Positions 21,449-31,890 of a DNA stretch of 64,000 nucleotides are shown piece by piece; within the stretch, counting starts at the first letter, position 1, and each line of letters begins with the position of its first letter. The DNA comes from Tetramitus jugosus. Its lineage: Eukaryota; Heterolobosea; Eutetramitea; Acrasida; Vahlkampfiidae. The DNA lies in NCBI GenBank assembly GCA_937625935.1, contig OW569360.1, positions 124,001 through 188,000 of the forward strand. The letters run 5' to 3'. Under the pieces are notes generated by a model. The model made no database searches. It was not told the DNA's origin and was given only the letters and a program-made list of their open reading frames with translations. The translations under genes and the position numbers were made by a program.

Positions 21449-21740
21449 TGTCAAACTTGTGTTTTCGTCTTTCTTTTTTTTGTTGTCTTTTGCGTGACTT
21501 GGAAGGTTTGAGCTTTGGCGGGTTTTCACTGATGGAGTTATTCCGCCATCGGTGAAAGTAATATTATTCCGAATGAACGTCAAACTTGAACTCGAGTGTC
21601 TGTTCCACGTCGACTGCAGCGACAAAAACGCACGTGTATACCTTCGGCCTTGATTCAACAACAAGCTCTTTGCGATAGTGTTCTGCACCCACACAAACAA
21701 AGTAAAATCGACTATTTATTGTCAAGAGAAAATAACAACG

Positions 21741-23981
21741 ATGACCCCATTCTCTGTTTTAACTTCCGATCTATCGATAATTCTCCGTCTCACCTCTTTT
21801 CTGAGTGATGACAGTGCAAGTATATGCTCTCTGACTGCCTTGAATCGTTCCTGTTGGGATTTATTGGGAGATCACTCTGCCGGGCAAATCAATCATGAAC
21901 ACGTGTGGAAGGTACTGTTCGAACAAAGGTGGCCTTCCATGTCATGGATACTGACAGCATCAGGTGATGAGGTACTGTCTGATTCAAAGGGCTGGAAGCA
22001 AATGTACGTAGATCGCTCCATGTGCGATCATACATTGCAAAAAGGCAAGCCTCGTCAAATCGTACTCGAGTCCCACACGTGTGCCGTCTCTGCCATGTGC
22101 CAGATTGATATTCGATCGAATAATCTGGGATTTGTGGACACAAAGAGACCTACTATCATTACAGCAGATGAAGAAGGTGGAATGATCCAGTGGGATCCTA
22201 CAACTGGTCTTCAAATGAAGTTTATGGATGTCATTCATCAGACAAAGGTTATTTCGATTCAACCTGTGCCTCAGATTCCAAACAGAGTCGTAAGTTGTGA
22301 ATCTGGAAGAGCAGAGTCGAATGGTGATGGAGCACAAGTCGTATTGTGGGATGCCTTCCTGGGTAATGACAAAATTTATGAAGTTTATGAAAATATTAAT
22401 TGTGTGGGTGGTGTGGCTGGTGAATCAGTAGGACCAGTAGGTGCATTCTTATGGCTGAGTAATCAATGCTTTGTTTGTGCTGCAGGAGCTGATCTATTTG
22501 TCTGGTATAACAATGCAGTTGAAGATTCCAACAACTTCTTCTTGCTCCACCATATACCAAACGCACATACTTACGACATCACAACAATGAAGAAAGTTCA
22601 TGGATTTACTGGTGGTCTAAGTGATCCAACAAATGATGGAGATAATGGACTAGTTATTGTCACTGGATCAATGGATGGATCGTTGAAAACTTGGAATGTT
22701 GATTCTGGAAGTCTGCTGTTTAGTCTAGATGGACATAATGGATCCATCACCCAAGTGGACACATCTGCCACAGGATACATCGTAAGCGCATCAAGTGATA
22801 GTACTGCAAAGGTGTGGGATAAAAGTGGTGATTGTATCTCAACATTAGTAGGCCACACTAAGGGCTTAACTTGTGTGATGGTCGATAAGAACCCAAAGAG
22901 AACGGTGCGCATCGTGACTGGATCTTCTGACCGTACAGTGAGAGTTTGGGACCGTCAAAGAAACAACGAATTTACCTGTACTCATGTACTAAGTGACCAC
23001 TCTGCTCGTATTTCTACTGTCCAGTTCAATGAAGCACTGATTATAACTGGGTCGAGTGATCGAAACATCTATGTTTACGATGCACAACAAGCTGATCCAG
23101 AAAAATTAGGAAGCTTAAAGCTGGTAACAAGTTCTTCGCATCACTTGGGTAATATTTCTTCCATCCTGTTTGATGACTTTGGGCGATTTTATTTTGCAGG
23201 TAGTGCTGATGGTTCAATTACAATTTACAACTGTATGCCAACCCGAAAACATACCGTTCAATCAAGCACGAATAAGAATCAGAAGGATGTTTGGGTATCT
23301 CCCCTGTACGACACTGCCAGCAACACTTACATGGGTCCACCAACACCTACCTGGAGTAGTCTCGTAACAGACAAGTTACCAGATGACTACAATGCAATTG
23401 AGGTTGTGCCAATTCTGACAAATCGATTCAAAGATGTGCTTCTCTTATACAATGTCTTATCCCCTTCCGAGTGTAGCAATCTCATCAAGGAGACTGAAAC
23501 ACTTCAGTACGAGGATTGTCATGGATACCACGTACAATACAGATCAAATAAGAGAGTCATCATTATGGATCACAAAACGTGTGACGTCGTATCAGACAGA
23601 ATAAGAGCTCACGTTCCTCAAACAGTCATAAGACAAGGATATGAATGGAATTTGGAGGGATTGAATGAAGTTTGGCGATTCTGCAGGTACACACCTGGTC
23701 AACACTTTAGTCCTCATATCGATGGGTACTTTGCAAGGAATGAAGATAACCGCTCCTGGTTCACTTTCATGATCTACCTGAATGGTGGTTTCACTGAGGG
23801 AACAACCAGATTCCTGAAGGACAGACAATCACTCGAAGTATTAGAAAAGGTTGTTCCACAAGCTGGCATGACATTGGTGTTTCCTCATGAGCTGTTGCAT
23901 GATGGTGAGCCACTCGGCTCAGAATCAAAGTATATCATGAGAAGTGATGTGATGTACAAGCGAGGCAAACGTGTAAACTAA
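21741..23981 (+). CDS. F-box/WD40 protein fused to a 2OG-Fe(II) prolyl-hydroxylase-like dioxygenase
   Basis: One exon, 746 residues from the ATG at 21741. Residues 1-70 read as an F-box-like helix set ending in the usual HVWKVLFEQRW. Residues 90-520 contain WD40 repeats (for example GSLKTWNVDSGSLLFSLDGH, SSDSTAKVWD, GSSDRTVRVWD). Residues 560-745 form a prolyl-4-hydroxylase-type double-stranded beta-helix: iron ligands H659 and D661 (PHIDGYF), distal His720 (HELLHDGEPL) and 2OG-binding Arg734. F-box/WD40 proteins are substrate receptors of SCF ubiquitin ligases, and 2OG oxygenases hydroxylate proteins using O2. A single chain with both could link oxygen-dependent hydroxylation to ubiquitination, but this is inference. 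The gene diverges from WASHC3 and converges on the LRR phosphatase with 45 bp between stops. Confidence 0.92.
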   Translation: MTPFSVLTSDLSIILRLTSFLSDDSASICSLTALNRSCWDLLGDHSAGQINHEHVWKVLFEQRWPSMSWILTASGDEVLSDSKGWKQMYVDRSMCDHTLQKGKPRQIVLESHTCAVSAMCQIDIRSNNLGFVDTKRPTIITADEEGGMIQWDPTTGLQMKFMDVIHQTKVISIQPVPQIPNRVVSCESGRAESNGDGAQVVLWDAFLGNDKIYEVYENINCVGGVAGESVGPVGAFLWLSNQCFVCAAGADLFVWYNNAVEDSNNFFLLHHIPNAHTYDITTMKKVHGFTGGLSDPTNDGDNGLVIVTGSMDGSLKTWNVDSGSLLFSLDGHNGSITQVDTSATGYIVSASSDSTAKVWDKSGDCISTLVGHTKGLTCVMVDKNPKRTVRIVTGSSDRTVRVWDRQRNNEFTCTHVLSDHSARISTVQFNEALIITGSSDRNIYVYDAQQADPEKLGSLKLVTSSSHHLGNISSILFDDFGRFYFAGSADGSITIYNCMPTRKHTVQSSTNKNQKDVWVSPLYDTASNTYMGPPTPTWSSLVTDKLPDDYNAIEVVPILTNRFKDVLLLYNVLSPSECSNLIKETETLQYEDCHGYHVQYRSNKRVIIMDHKTCDVVSDRIRAHVPQTVIRQGYEWNLEGLNEVWRFCRYTPGQHFSPHIDGYFARNEDNRSWFTFMIYLNGGFTEGTTRFLKDRQSLEVLEKVVPQAGMTLVFPHELLHDGEPLGSESKYIMRSDVMYKRGKRVN

Positions 23982-24026
23982 ACTAAATAAAACACATAAG
24001 TTTCATGGTAGTTTTCTGTTAAGACC

Positions 24027-26514
24027 TTATTCTTTTATTGGCGACAAGTTGAGTAAAGAAGGGGGTTCTGTCTGTTCCGCGTCCATTTCTAGTAGTTGTC
24101 CATCCTGTTGAATCATATATTGGTTGCTCTTTGGAGTCAATTCAATTGTTGGTTGAGTAGGTGGTCGATCTATTGGTTGCTTCTCGGTCGTGCCATCTGG
24201 ATAGCAAGTTGTTTTCTCTTTCGTTGCTGGGTCAAATATCGCAAAGCGATTCTTAGGTTTCTCAACAACTGGTGCTCCATCGAAAAATTCCTTCTCGAAC
24301 AGTTGTAACTCTGTCCGGAAGGTTGGATTGGGGCTCACCTGCGGCCGACGTTCACCTAGATACCGGAATGCTGTCTTAACTCTCAATTGCTTGTATTGCA
24401 TAATAAATGCCGTCATGATCGTTGCTGATCTACTGACACCTGCCATGCAGTGAACAATACACCCACCTGCCTCAATACCCTCCTTAATAAACTCAGCAGT
24501 TTCGTAAAAGTGAGCTTTCAAGGACGCTGTCCGCACATCATCAGTATAGATGACCATATATTTAAAATCGTCAGTGTACTTTGGCGGAATATCGTTTGCT
24601 ATCGTCAATACATGTGTAACGCCGTATGCTTTGAGTAAATGCTTGTTCGTTGAAGCATTGGCCGAACCAATAAAAAGCCCCTTGCCTATTTGTGATGCCA
24701 CTTCAAATTGATTTGTGAATGAAACATTGTTGGTCGTTATCCATTGTTGAACCTCGTCCGAGATTTCTAAATGTTGATGGTTGAAACTCACGCATAGTGA
24801 TGTCAATTTGGTTAGTTTCGTGATCGAGTTCGGTATGGTCGTGAGTCCATTGTTGTCCAAGTTGAGTTGAATCAAGCTGTCCATTTGTTCAATCCGGGAG
24901 TCCAACTCCTCAATCAAGTTATGCTTCAATCGAGCCTGTGTCAAGCTCTTCAACATATAAAACGATTCGGGGAGCTCTGGAATCCGATTCATTGTGAAAT
25001 CGAGCACAGATAATGTGTTTTGAATAAATGGGTTTTCGCTGATGCCTGTGGGGAACGACCGAATCAGATTGTTAGAAGCTTTGACTTCACGTAGCTCTTG
25101 CATCAATGACCAATCGAACATTTGATCAATCATGTTTGAAGAAACATTTAACGTTTGCAGCCTTGACAGATATTGCATTGAACGAGGCAAGTATTCAATT
25201 TGATTGTTTGCGAGGTTCAAGGATTGCAAGTGAGAGAACGAACCAATGCCCTCATCGATCTCCGTGATCGAATTGTCACTCAAGTCCAAAATCTCCAAAA
25301 ACGTGAGCTGCGTAATGTGTGCTGGTAGGTGGTTGATGCGATTTCCGTTCAATCTCAACTCTTGCAAGTACCTGAGCGATTTGATCTCTGTGGGCAGTCC
25401 CAATATATTGTTTTTAGACAAGTGAAGAATTCTGAGTTCTTCCAGTGAACAAAACTGCGACCATGCAGTGATGTTACAATCGTTGGCGTACAGTTCTTCC
25501 AACTGATTCAACATTCTCAAATCATGCATGGGCAGCTTTGAAATCCTGTTCTCTGAAATGTTGAGCACTTTGAGTCGTGTCAGCTCACACACTGCTCTTG
25601 GAAACTCTCTCAATCCGCACTTGTCGATATTCAAGTTGGTCAATGTGTCCTTTAGCCGAATAATCGACTCTGGCACCTCTTCAATATTGTTCTTGGACAA
25701 TCTGAGAGATTGCAACTGGGAGAATTCGGCCAACTTTGCAGGAAACGTATGAAACTGATTGAATCCGAGATCAAGCACCTTCAAGCTCTGTTGAATAGGC
25801 ACGATGGGTGATCCACCTGATCCGAATAAGCTGGACAATAGGCCACCAGAATTCGAAAAGGAAATCTTATTGATCTGATTGAAAGACAAGTCTAGTACCT
25901 CTAAATTGGCAAACTTGTTGACTGATTGGGGCCATGTTGACAAGTCATTCAATTGCAAGTGCAATTGTTGCAATGAACCACTCAACATATCCAAATTCCT
26001 TGGCAGTACTCTGAGTTGACTCCGATTGAGCTTCAAAACTCGCAAAGAGTACAGTTGTGAGATGGTTTCTGGCAGTTCCCGAACATCATTCCCCGTGAGA
26101 TCCAACTCTGTTAATTGAACCAATTTACATAGCTAAAAGAATTCCATATCGTGGTGTGTGTTGTTTTTGTCGTGTTAGCTTTTCAAGTATTTTACAAAAC
26201 GCAGGCAAAAAACACAGACTCAGAAAGAACCAAAAAATAAAGTTCAGAGCTTTCAACAACAAAATGAATCTCTCATCATCATCACACAAAATCACACATA
26301 CACGAATTAAATCAGCTTCCGTAGCTTTGAGTTGCGTCTTGTTTGCAGATTTATAGAGAGCTAAATCCAATATTTGAACAGGTATTTTTTGTGATTGTAA
26401 GAATTCAATTTGTTCAATTTTGGTTCGCGCTGGCAATTGTTGTTGCTGTTGTTCATTGCTATAGCTGCTTCCACTCTGATTATTGCTGTTATTATTATTG
26501 TTATTATTGATCAT
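24027..26514 (-). CDS. Leucine-rich-repeat protein fused to a dual-specificity phosphatase
   Basis: Two exons (26514-26302 and 26132-24027) give 772 residues. The 169 nt intron has donor GTATGT and acceptor TTAG, phase 0. The N-terminus is Asn/Gln/Ser-rich. From about residue 70 to 520 there are roughly twenty LRRs of about 23 residues of the LxxLxLxxNxIxxLPxx type. Residues 545-690 form a dual-specificity phosphatase with the active-site loop HCMAGVSRS (Cys633) and a plausible general acid Asp in the preceding loop (YTDDVRTA). The tail of about 75 residues is hydrophilic. DSPs remove phosphate from Ser/Thr and Tyr, often on MAP kinases, and the LRR array could select the substrate. No secretion signal was seen, so it is probably cytosolic. 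Confidence 0.93.
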
Positions 26515-27306
26515 AAGGAGCTATCAATCTTGTTATTGTTGTTGTGTCTGTAGGTTTCGCTTAGTTTATCGTCGTAGATGTGAATAAAATGTTGTTGTTT
26601 GTTGTGTGTGTCTGTTCGCAAAAAGAGCGAATATCATCAAGCTTATTGTTGTTGTTGTTGTTGCTGTTGTAGGATTTCGACAAGATGATGCAGCAAAAAA
26701 AACACGCTCTTGAATGATTCAATATTCCTTGAAAAAGTTTGACACTTGTTCCGTTTTTGTTGAATTCTTTTGAGGTTTGTTCCACGCGGTACCAGAAAAA
26801 ATGGGTTTGTTGTTTTCGTCTGTGTGGTCGAGTTGTGTTGTTTGGGTGTTGTTGTTTGAGAAATGATCCTCCTTCAATCTTGTTCTTCTGGGGCGACAAC
26901 AAACGGAACTTGTGTGGGTTTGTGGAGAGCACTCAAGGGTTCAGGTTGTTTGGTTTGCTGTGTTGTTTTCATCTGGTGTCAACAATCAGAATTTTGTAAA
27001 GTACCCTGCATGTTCCTCCCATTGGAGAAGTGTGACGCGGTTTGGTAAGATTTTTTTCACTCGATCGGGTGAGACCATCAAGTTAGATACTCTGGGCATG
27101 GTGCAATGGCACCATTTCCATTTTATTGGACAAGAAGAAGGTTCTTTCTCATTCCTCCAATAGAGCACTAACTCTTGAAAGAAAGAGAAACCAAGGAATT
27201 CGATTTGGCCTTCGAAAAAGGGAGATATCCAAATGCCGGATGAATGTCAAGTGTCAGAGAACGGGTAAATTATGACGCGGCAATGTCTGCTGTCTAGGCC
27301 ATCCAT
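26515..27306. other. Intergenic region, 792 bp, no gene seen
   Basis: The region lies upstream of the LRR phosphatase and downstream of the formin. It contains T-rich and GTT-rich tracts on the plus strand and a perfect 6 bp inverted repeat at about 27106-27121. Short open frames exist on both strands but are Asn/Ser/Cys-biased and look random. It probably holds the LRR phosphatase promoter and 5' leader and the formin 3' end. Confidence 0.5.
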
Positions 27307-30300
27307 TTATTGCTGATTGTTTTGTGTATGCTCAACTGGTGCAGGTTCAGACGATAATTCTGTCTGCTTTTTAACTACAGGCTCAACCTTGGTCTCTTCT
27401 TGACTTTGAAGTTCCGTTTGATTTCCTTTCTTCTCTTCTGTTTGCTTCTCAGACGAAGCGGTATTCGTTTCCCTTTCATCCTTAAGGGCATTCTCCTTCG
27501 CTGCAAGACTCCTATTGAGTTTCTGCTGGAATACAGAATTCTGGCGTCTTAACTTGGCTCGTTCTTGTTCTTCCTTCTGTGTATTTTCATCACATGCCCT
27601 CTTAAACTTGTTAACAAAGTCACAGATGACAGAGAAGAAAGGATCACTATCACCCGAGCTGTCCATCGTGTCATAATGATAGAATTCTAGTGTCTCAAGG
27701 TATGTCGATTCACATTCTTGGGACAACTTGGTCAAATACTCCAACTGACCTGAAGCAGTATCAGCTGCCTCCGTCAAGCGCTTTGATCCATCGGATGTCA
27801 GCTTCTTATTCTTCATAAAGTATTTCATTTCGTTTTGGAGATGTTCAGCCTGATTTGTGAATTCCTTTTGTAGAGGTATGAGAGATGAGAGAGATAATTT
27901 AGCGCTCTTGCTCACAAGCTCATAGAATTGATCTTCTTGATAAAATGTACACACAGACTCCTCTTTCTCTTTGATTATCTTCGCAATATAGTGGAGCAGA
28001 GATTTAGTATTTGGATCATTTGCTCTCGTTCCATCAAGTTTTGGAAGAATGTCAAGGTTGAAGCCACTGACATTTGTCAAATTCCGTCTTCCCTCATTCA
28101 TGATGTTGCCTACTGCCAGAATGTATGCTAAGATTTTTTTGAATCCTTCACTCTTCCGAACTACGTCACATGACATCTTTTTAAATTCTAATTTTTCGTT
28201 CAACTCATTGAATAACTCAAGAGATGAGTTCATGTACATGAGTGACAACAGATTTTGCTGAATGTGATCTCTTTTGAGAAAGTGGAACATAAACTGTTCA
28301 TCTTTTGGCAGCTTATCAAAAGTAGAACATCCAGCCTTCAACAGCTCAGTCTTACTCTCCTCAGGTATGGAAGAGATTAGTTGATACAAACTAGCGACAT
28401 GTGCTGAAGGTATTTCATCAAAGTCCATAATCTTACGTATGAGTCGTTGAGCATCATCTACTCCCTTGAACTGCGATGCAATAACAATAGATATATTTCT
28501 ACTGATATTTGAAGGCAGAACAGACACTGTATCACTCTGCTCCTTCTTAGCCGCTGGTAACTTTGAAGGTGTAGCTTTTTGCGTAAACAGTGTTTTCAAC
28601 TGATCGACATTATCATCTACAGCACTCTTGACATCGATGATATCGCCCATTAGTTCTTTCCACACGGAGTCATTTGAATCTTGATTGTTTTTGATAGGTT
28701 TCCAATCAACTCTTTTCATCATGTTCTCCTTTGGAGCTGGCTTGGTCATCATACCAGGCATGCCAGGAGGTGGTGGAGGCATACCTCCCATCATTGGAGG
28801 AGGTGGAGGTGGCATTAGTCCGCCCATCATTGGAGGAGGAGGTGGTGGAGCTGTGATACAAGATAAAGGTGGTAAGCTAGATGGCTTTCATGACAAAAAT
28901 AAATAAAATCGAGATAAATACGAGGTAGAACATACCATTTGAGGAGAGGATTGGCGGTGGAGGTGGAGCACCATCACTAGTTGACTCATTATTTGATTCA
29001 GAGCTGGAGCTGGATTGAAGTCCCTCTGGTATTTTGAGTTTCATGGTTCTACCCTTTGATTTGGTCGAACTGGTTGAACTGTCGGTTGCTGCATCAGGTT
29101 TCGCGACATGCCTTAGGAATTTGCTGCCTCCCATCAAATTAAACTTTGCCTTCAACTCTGTAATCACAAAGGTCATTTCACTCATATGTTTGTCGTTATG
29201 ACGGAAGACATGAGATAGACGATGCTCTAGCGTCATCTGATCATTGTTCAGATAGTAGTATGGACATTGTTTCAAAAACTCTTCCATCTTATCTCTGTAA
29301 CTCTGCATGACACTCTGCTCTTGCACACTACCAATTCCGGTTCGTTCAGAGAAGTTCAACTGCACAATAAAATCAAAAGGAATCAGTTCGTTATCTGCCC
29401 AGTCCAATTTTGATTTTGGTTGTGTCAAGTCCAACTTCTTTTGACCGACTTGGTGGGTCTCATTCCGAATGAACATTGTATTGAACGTAAAACGGAATAG
29501 TTTCTTAAATGTATCACGAACAACCCAATAGCAACAAATGACGAAGTCTCCCAATAGATTGACTGGTTGTCCAGTTTTTTGAATATCATAGACGTACCAT
29601 GTTTCTCCATTCGAGTCCATGATCACCTTTGATTGACTATTGTCGAGCATAAAACTGGAGTTGAGTCCTTTTATGCCTTGTTGTTGTTGGAAGAAGGCTC
29701 CATATACTTCTTGTTCATTCTGTTTCACTACTATGTACAATTTACCGTCAGAGGATGCCGTAGGTGCTTGCAATGACAGTCTGTGATTTCTCGGAGAAGG
29801 ACGTGGTGAATTCATCACACCCAGTAAACTATTGAATCGAACTGACTCAAGCGAATAAATATAAATGGGTGGCATGGGCAGCTGAGTCAGCAGTGTGAAG
29901 AATTTACAGTACCGAGTGAGAGAGGCCTGAATATTGTCATAACTAGGCATAAATAACTGTTGAGAGATTCTTGGTGTCTTTGGACTGTGTTGCATACTGG
30001 CAAACACTTGATTCACTTGTCTGATGTATTGGTTCAAGAGACCCTCAATGAATGGGTCACCAGTTGAAAAATGAACCAGACAAGTACATGCCAAAAATCC
30101 ATACAGCACATTGTCGGCCGTACAATAAAAGATGACTCTCTTTGTGTTTTTCGCATGAGCCTGCTGCTGTGGTTGGTAACCGTCGTGTCGAGGCGTACGT
30201 GGAGTATGAGTCGGCGTGACACTTCTGCTGCTATTGTTGCTGCCAGTGACACTGCTTGCATTACTCACTGCTAGAGTACTACTGCCTTGATTGATAATGC

Positions 30301-31501
30301 TGGGCATAGACATGTTCTTGTCTTTGATACCACTGCCCGACAAGATACCAGCTGTGTCACTCTCATCATCACACATATCATCACTAATGGCACGCACTGT
30401 TGCACTCGTATCCACAGTCATTGAAGATGTTGATTGAGTATCGCTCACTTGTGCCATACTCGAATCATTCACTGCAGGAGTTGTTGATGTTGATCGACCA
30501 CTCATGCTGCTCACACTCTGTTTATCATCTTCATCATTCGCCTCTGCTGTCAATAATCGACTATTCTTCACTATTGTTTGTTCATTATTATTCGGAGTAG
30601 TCACAGTAGGATTGGTGGTCGATTGATCATCGTGGTCCACATCGTCACAACCCGGTTCATCATTATCATCATTACCATTTGCACCACCACTACCACTACC
30701 ACTACGATGCGTATCTCCTTCACTATCAGAGCTCTCACCATCCGATTCCACATGAATCACGTCATCAGTGCTAAAACTGCGCTTCATCATTGATGGCACA
30801 TTTAGCTTTGGAATGGTTCGTTGCCGCGGTGTCATTGTCGTTTTTTTAGTGTCGACACTGCAGTCGTCAGTCATTGTGGAAACATTGTCCTCTGTTTCTA
30901 AATCTTGAGAGGATGGTGAAGCTGACATGGAAGCAGCTGTAGCTACTTGTAATTGTTGTTGTTGTTGTTGTTGTGATGATGATGATGATTGTCTTGATTT
31001 CGTGTTGTTATTACTGTTGTTATTGTTATTATTATTATTGTTGTTGTTGGTACTGACCAATTCGTGTAACAAGCCACACAGCTCCATAATGTTCACCACT
31101 TGTTCATAATGAAAGTTTGTCATGACTCCAAAATCAATATTGGTCGTATTTTTCAACGGTTCGAGCGTATAGGGAGTGAAATTGACAAGAATAATGTGAT
31201 TGGAGTTTTTAGAGTAGTGCTCATTGATCCATTGACTCATTTTTCTCATTCGACTCGTCTGTTGTTGCTCCTCCAAGTATTCCACCTTATCGAGCAGCAC
31301 TGTATATATATATATTACATTGAGTCATACATGTGTTAATCATCTTATGGTGTCAAGTGAAAAAAAACAACAGAAAGAGTGTGAATAATAATATGATGAC
31401 GACGTACCATGAAACGAAGGACCAATTTCAAAGGTGTGAGGCTGTTGAAACTGCTCTTCATTCATTGAGAGAGTCGGCAGATTCTTCAACCATTTGAACA
31501 T
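27307..31501 (-). CDS. Formin with a catalytically dead PTEN-like N-terminal domain
   Basis: Three exons (31501-31408, 31299-28936, 28850-27307) give 1333 residues. Introns are 108 and 85 nt with donors GTACGT and GTATGT, both phase 1. The N-terminal half reads as a PTEN-type phosphatase/C2 pair, split by a low-complexity insert of about 290 residues (Asn, Ser, Thr, Asp, Gln). The P-loop region is YCTADNVLYG: Cys424 remains, but the catalytic Arg is a Leu and the His is a Tyr, so it should be inactive. The C2-like part ends near residue 690. A Pro-rich FH1 (about 815-850) precedes the FH2 domain, with MKRVDWKPI, VWKELMGDI and GNIMNEGRRNLTNVSGFNLD. Formins nucleate and elongate actin filaments from profilin-actin. 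A PTEN-like head is known from plant class II formins, where it helps bind membranes. Confidence 0.92.
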
Positions 31502-31890
31502 GTTTGTTTGTTGTGGTTATTGTTGTGGTTGTTTTTGTTCGTTTGTTGTTATTGTTGATGTCGTTTGAATTTGGAATGGCCGAATGAATATTGTTGTTGT
31601 TGTGATCGGGGGAGTAAGCTATTGCGTTGTTTTGTTGTCCTTTGGGTTAAATGAACGTTGAGTGTCCTATTGGAGGACCACTTTTGGGGTGGAGAAATAA
31701 AAGAACCAAACGCACACAACACAGAGAGCACTGTTTGAAGGCGGTGACGACAACACTTAGATTCTCATCGGTCAGAGAGAAGTGTCCTTCTGATTTGATT
31801 CACCGGCGGGATCTGTGAACTTTTTTTGACGGGCGACAACTGGTGGTTTATTTATGGGACAGTCGGTATTCAACGGTCATTGCTTCCGAC
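31502..31890. other. Intergenic region, 389 bp, no gene seen
   Basis: The region lies upstream of the formin start and downstream of the amine oxidase stop, both on the minus strand. It begins with a GTT/GT-rich tract next to the formin start. No RNA gene or repeat was seen. It should carry the formin promoter and the amine oxidase 3' end. Confidence 0.5.

Noticed and set aside
21449-21700. An N-terminal extension of WASHC3
   Set aside because: The extra 84 residues have no counterpart in the family, and they would take up most of the promoter space of the F-box/dioxygenase gene.
26561-26999. Short frames on both strands upstream of the LRR phosphatase
   Set aside because: They are Asn/Thr- or Cys/Phe-biased products of AAC/GTT-rich DNA with no family match, and fit a leader/promoter region better.
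27100-27125. A small inverted repeat (TGGTGC/GCACCA, loop of 4)
   Set aside because: A six base-pair stem is expected by chance at this scale, and eukaryotic genes do not use such hairpins as terminators.
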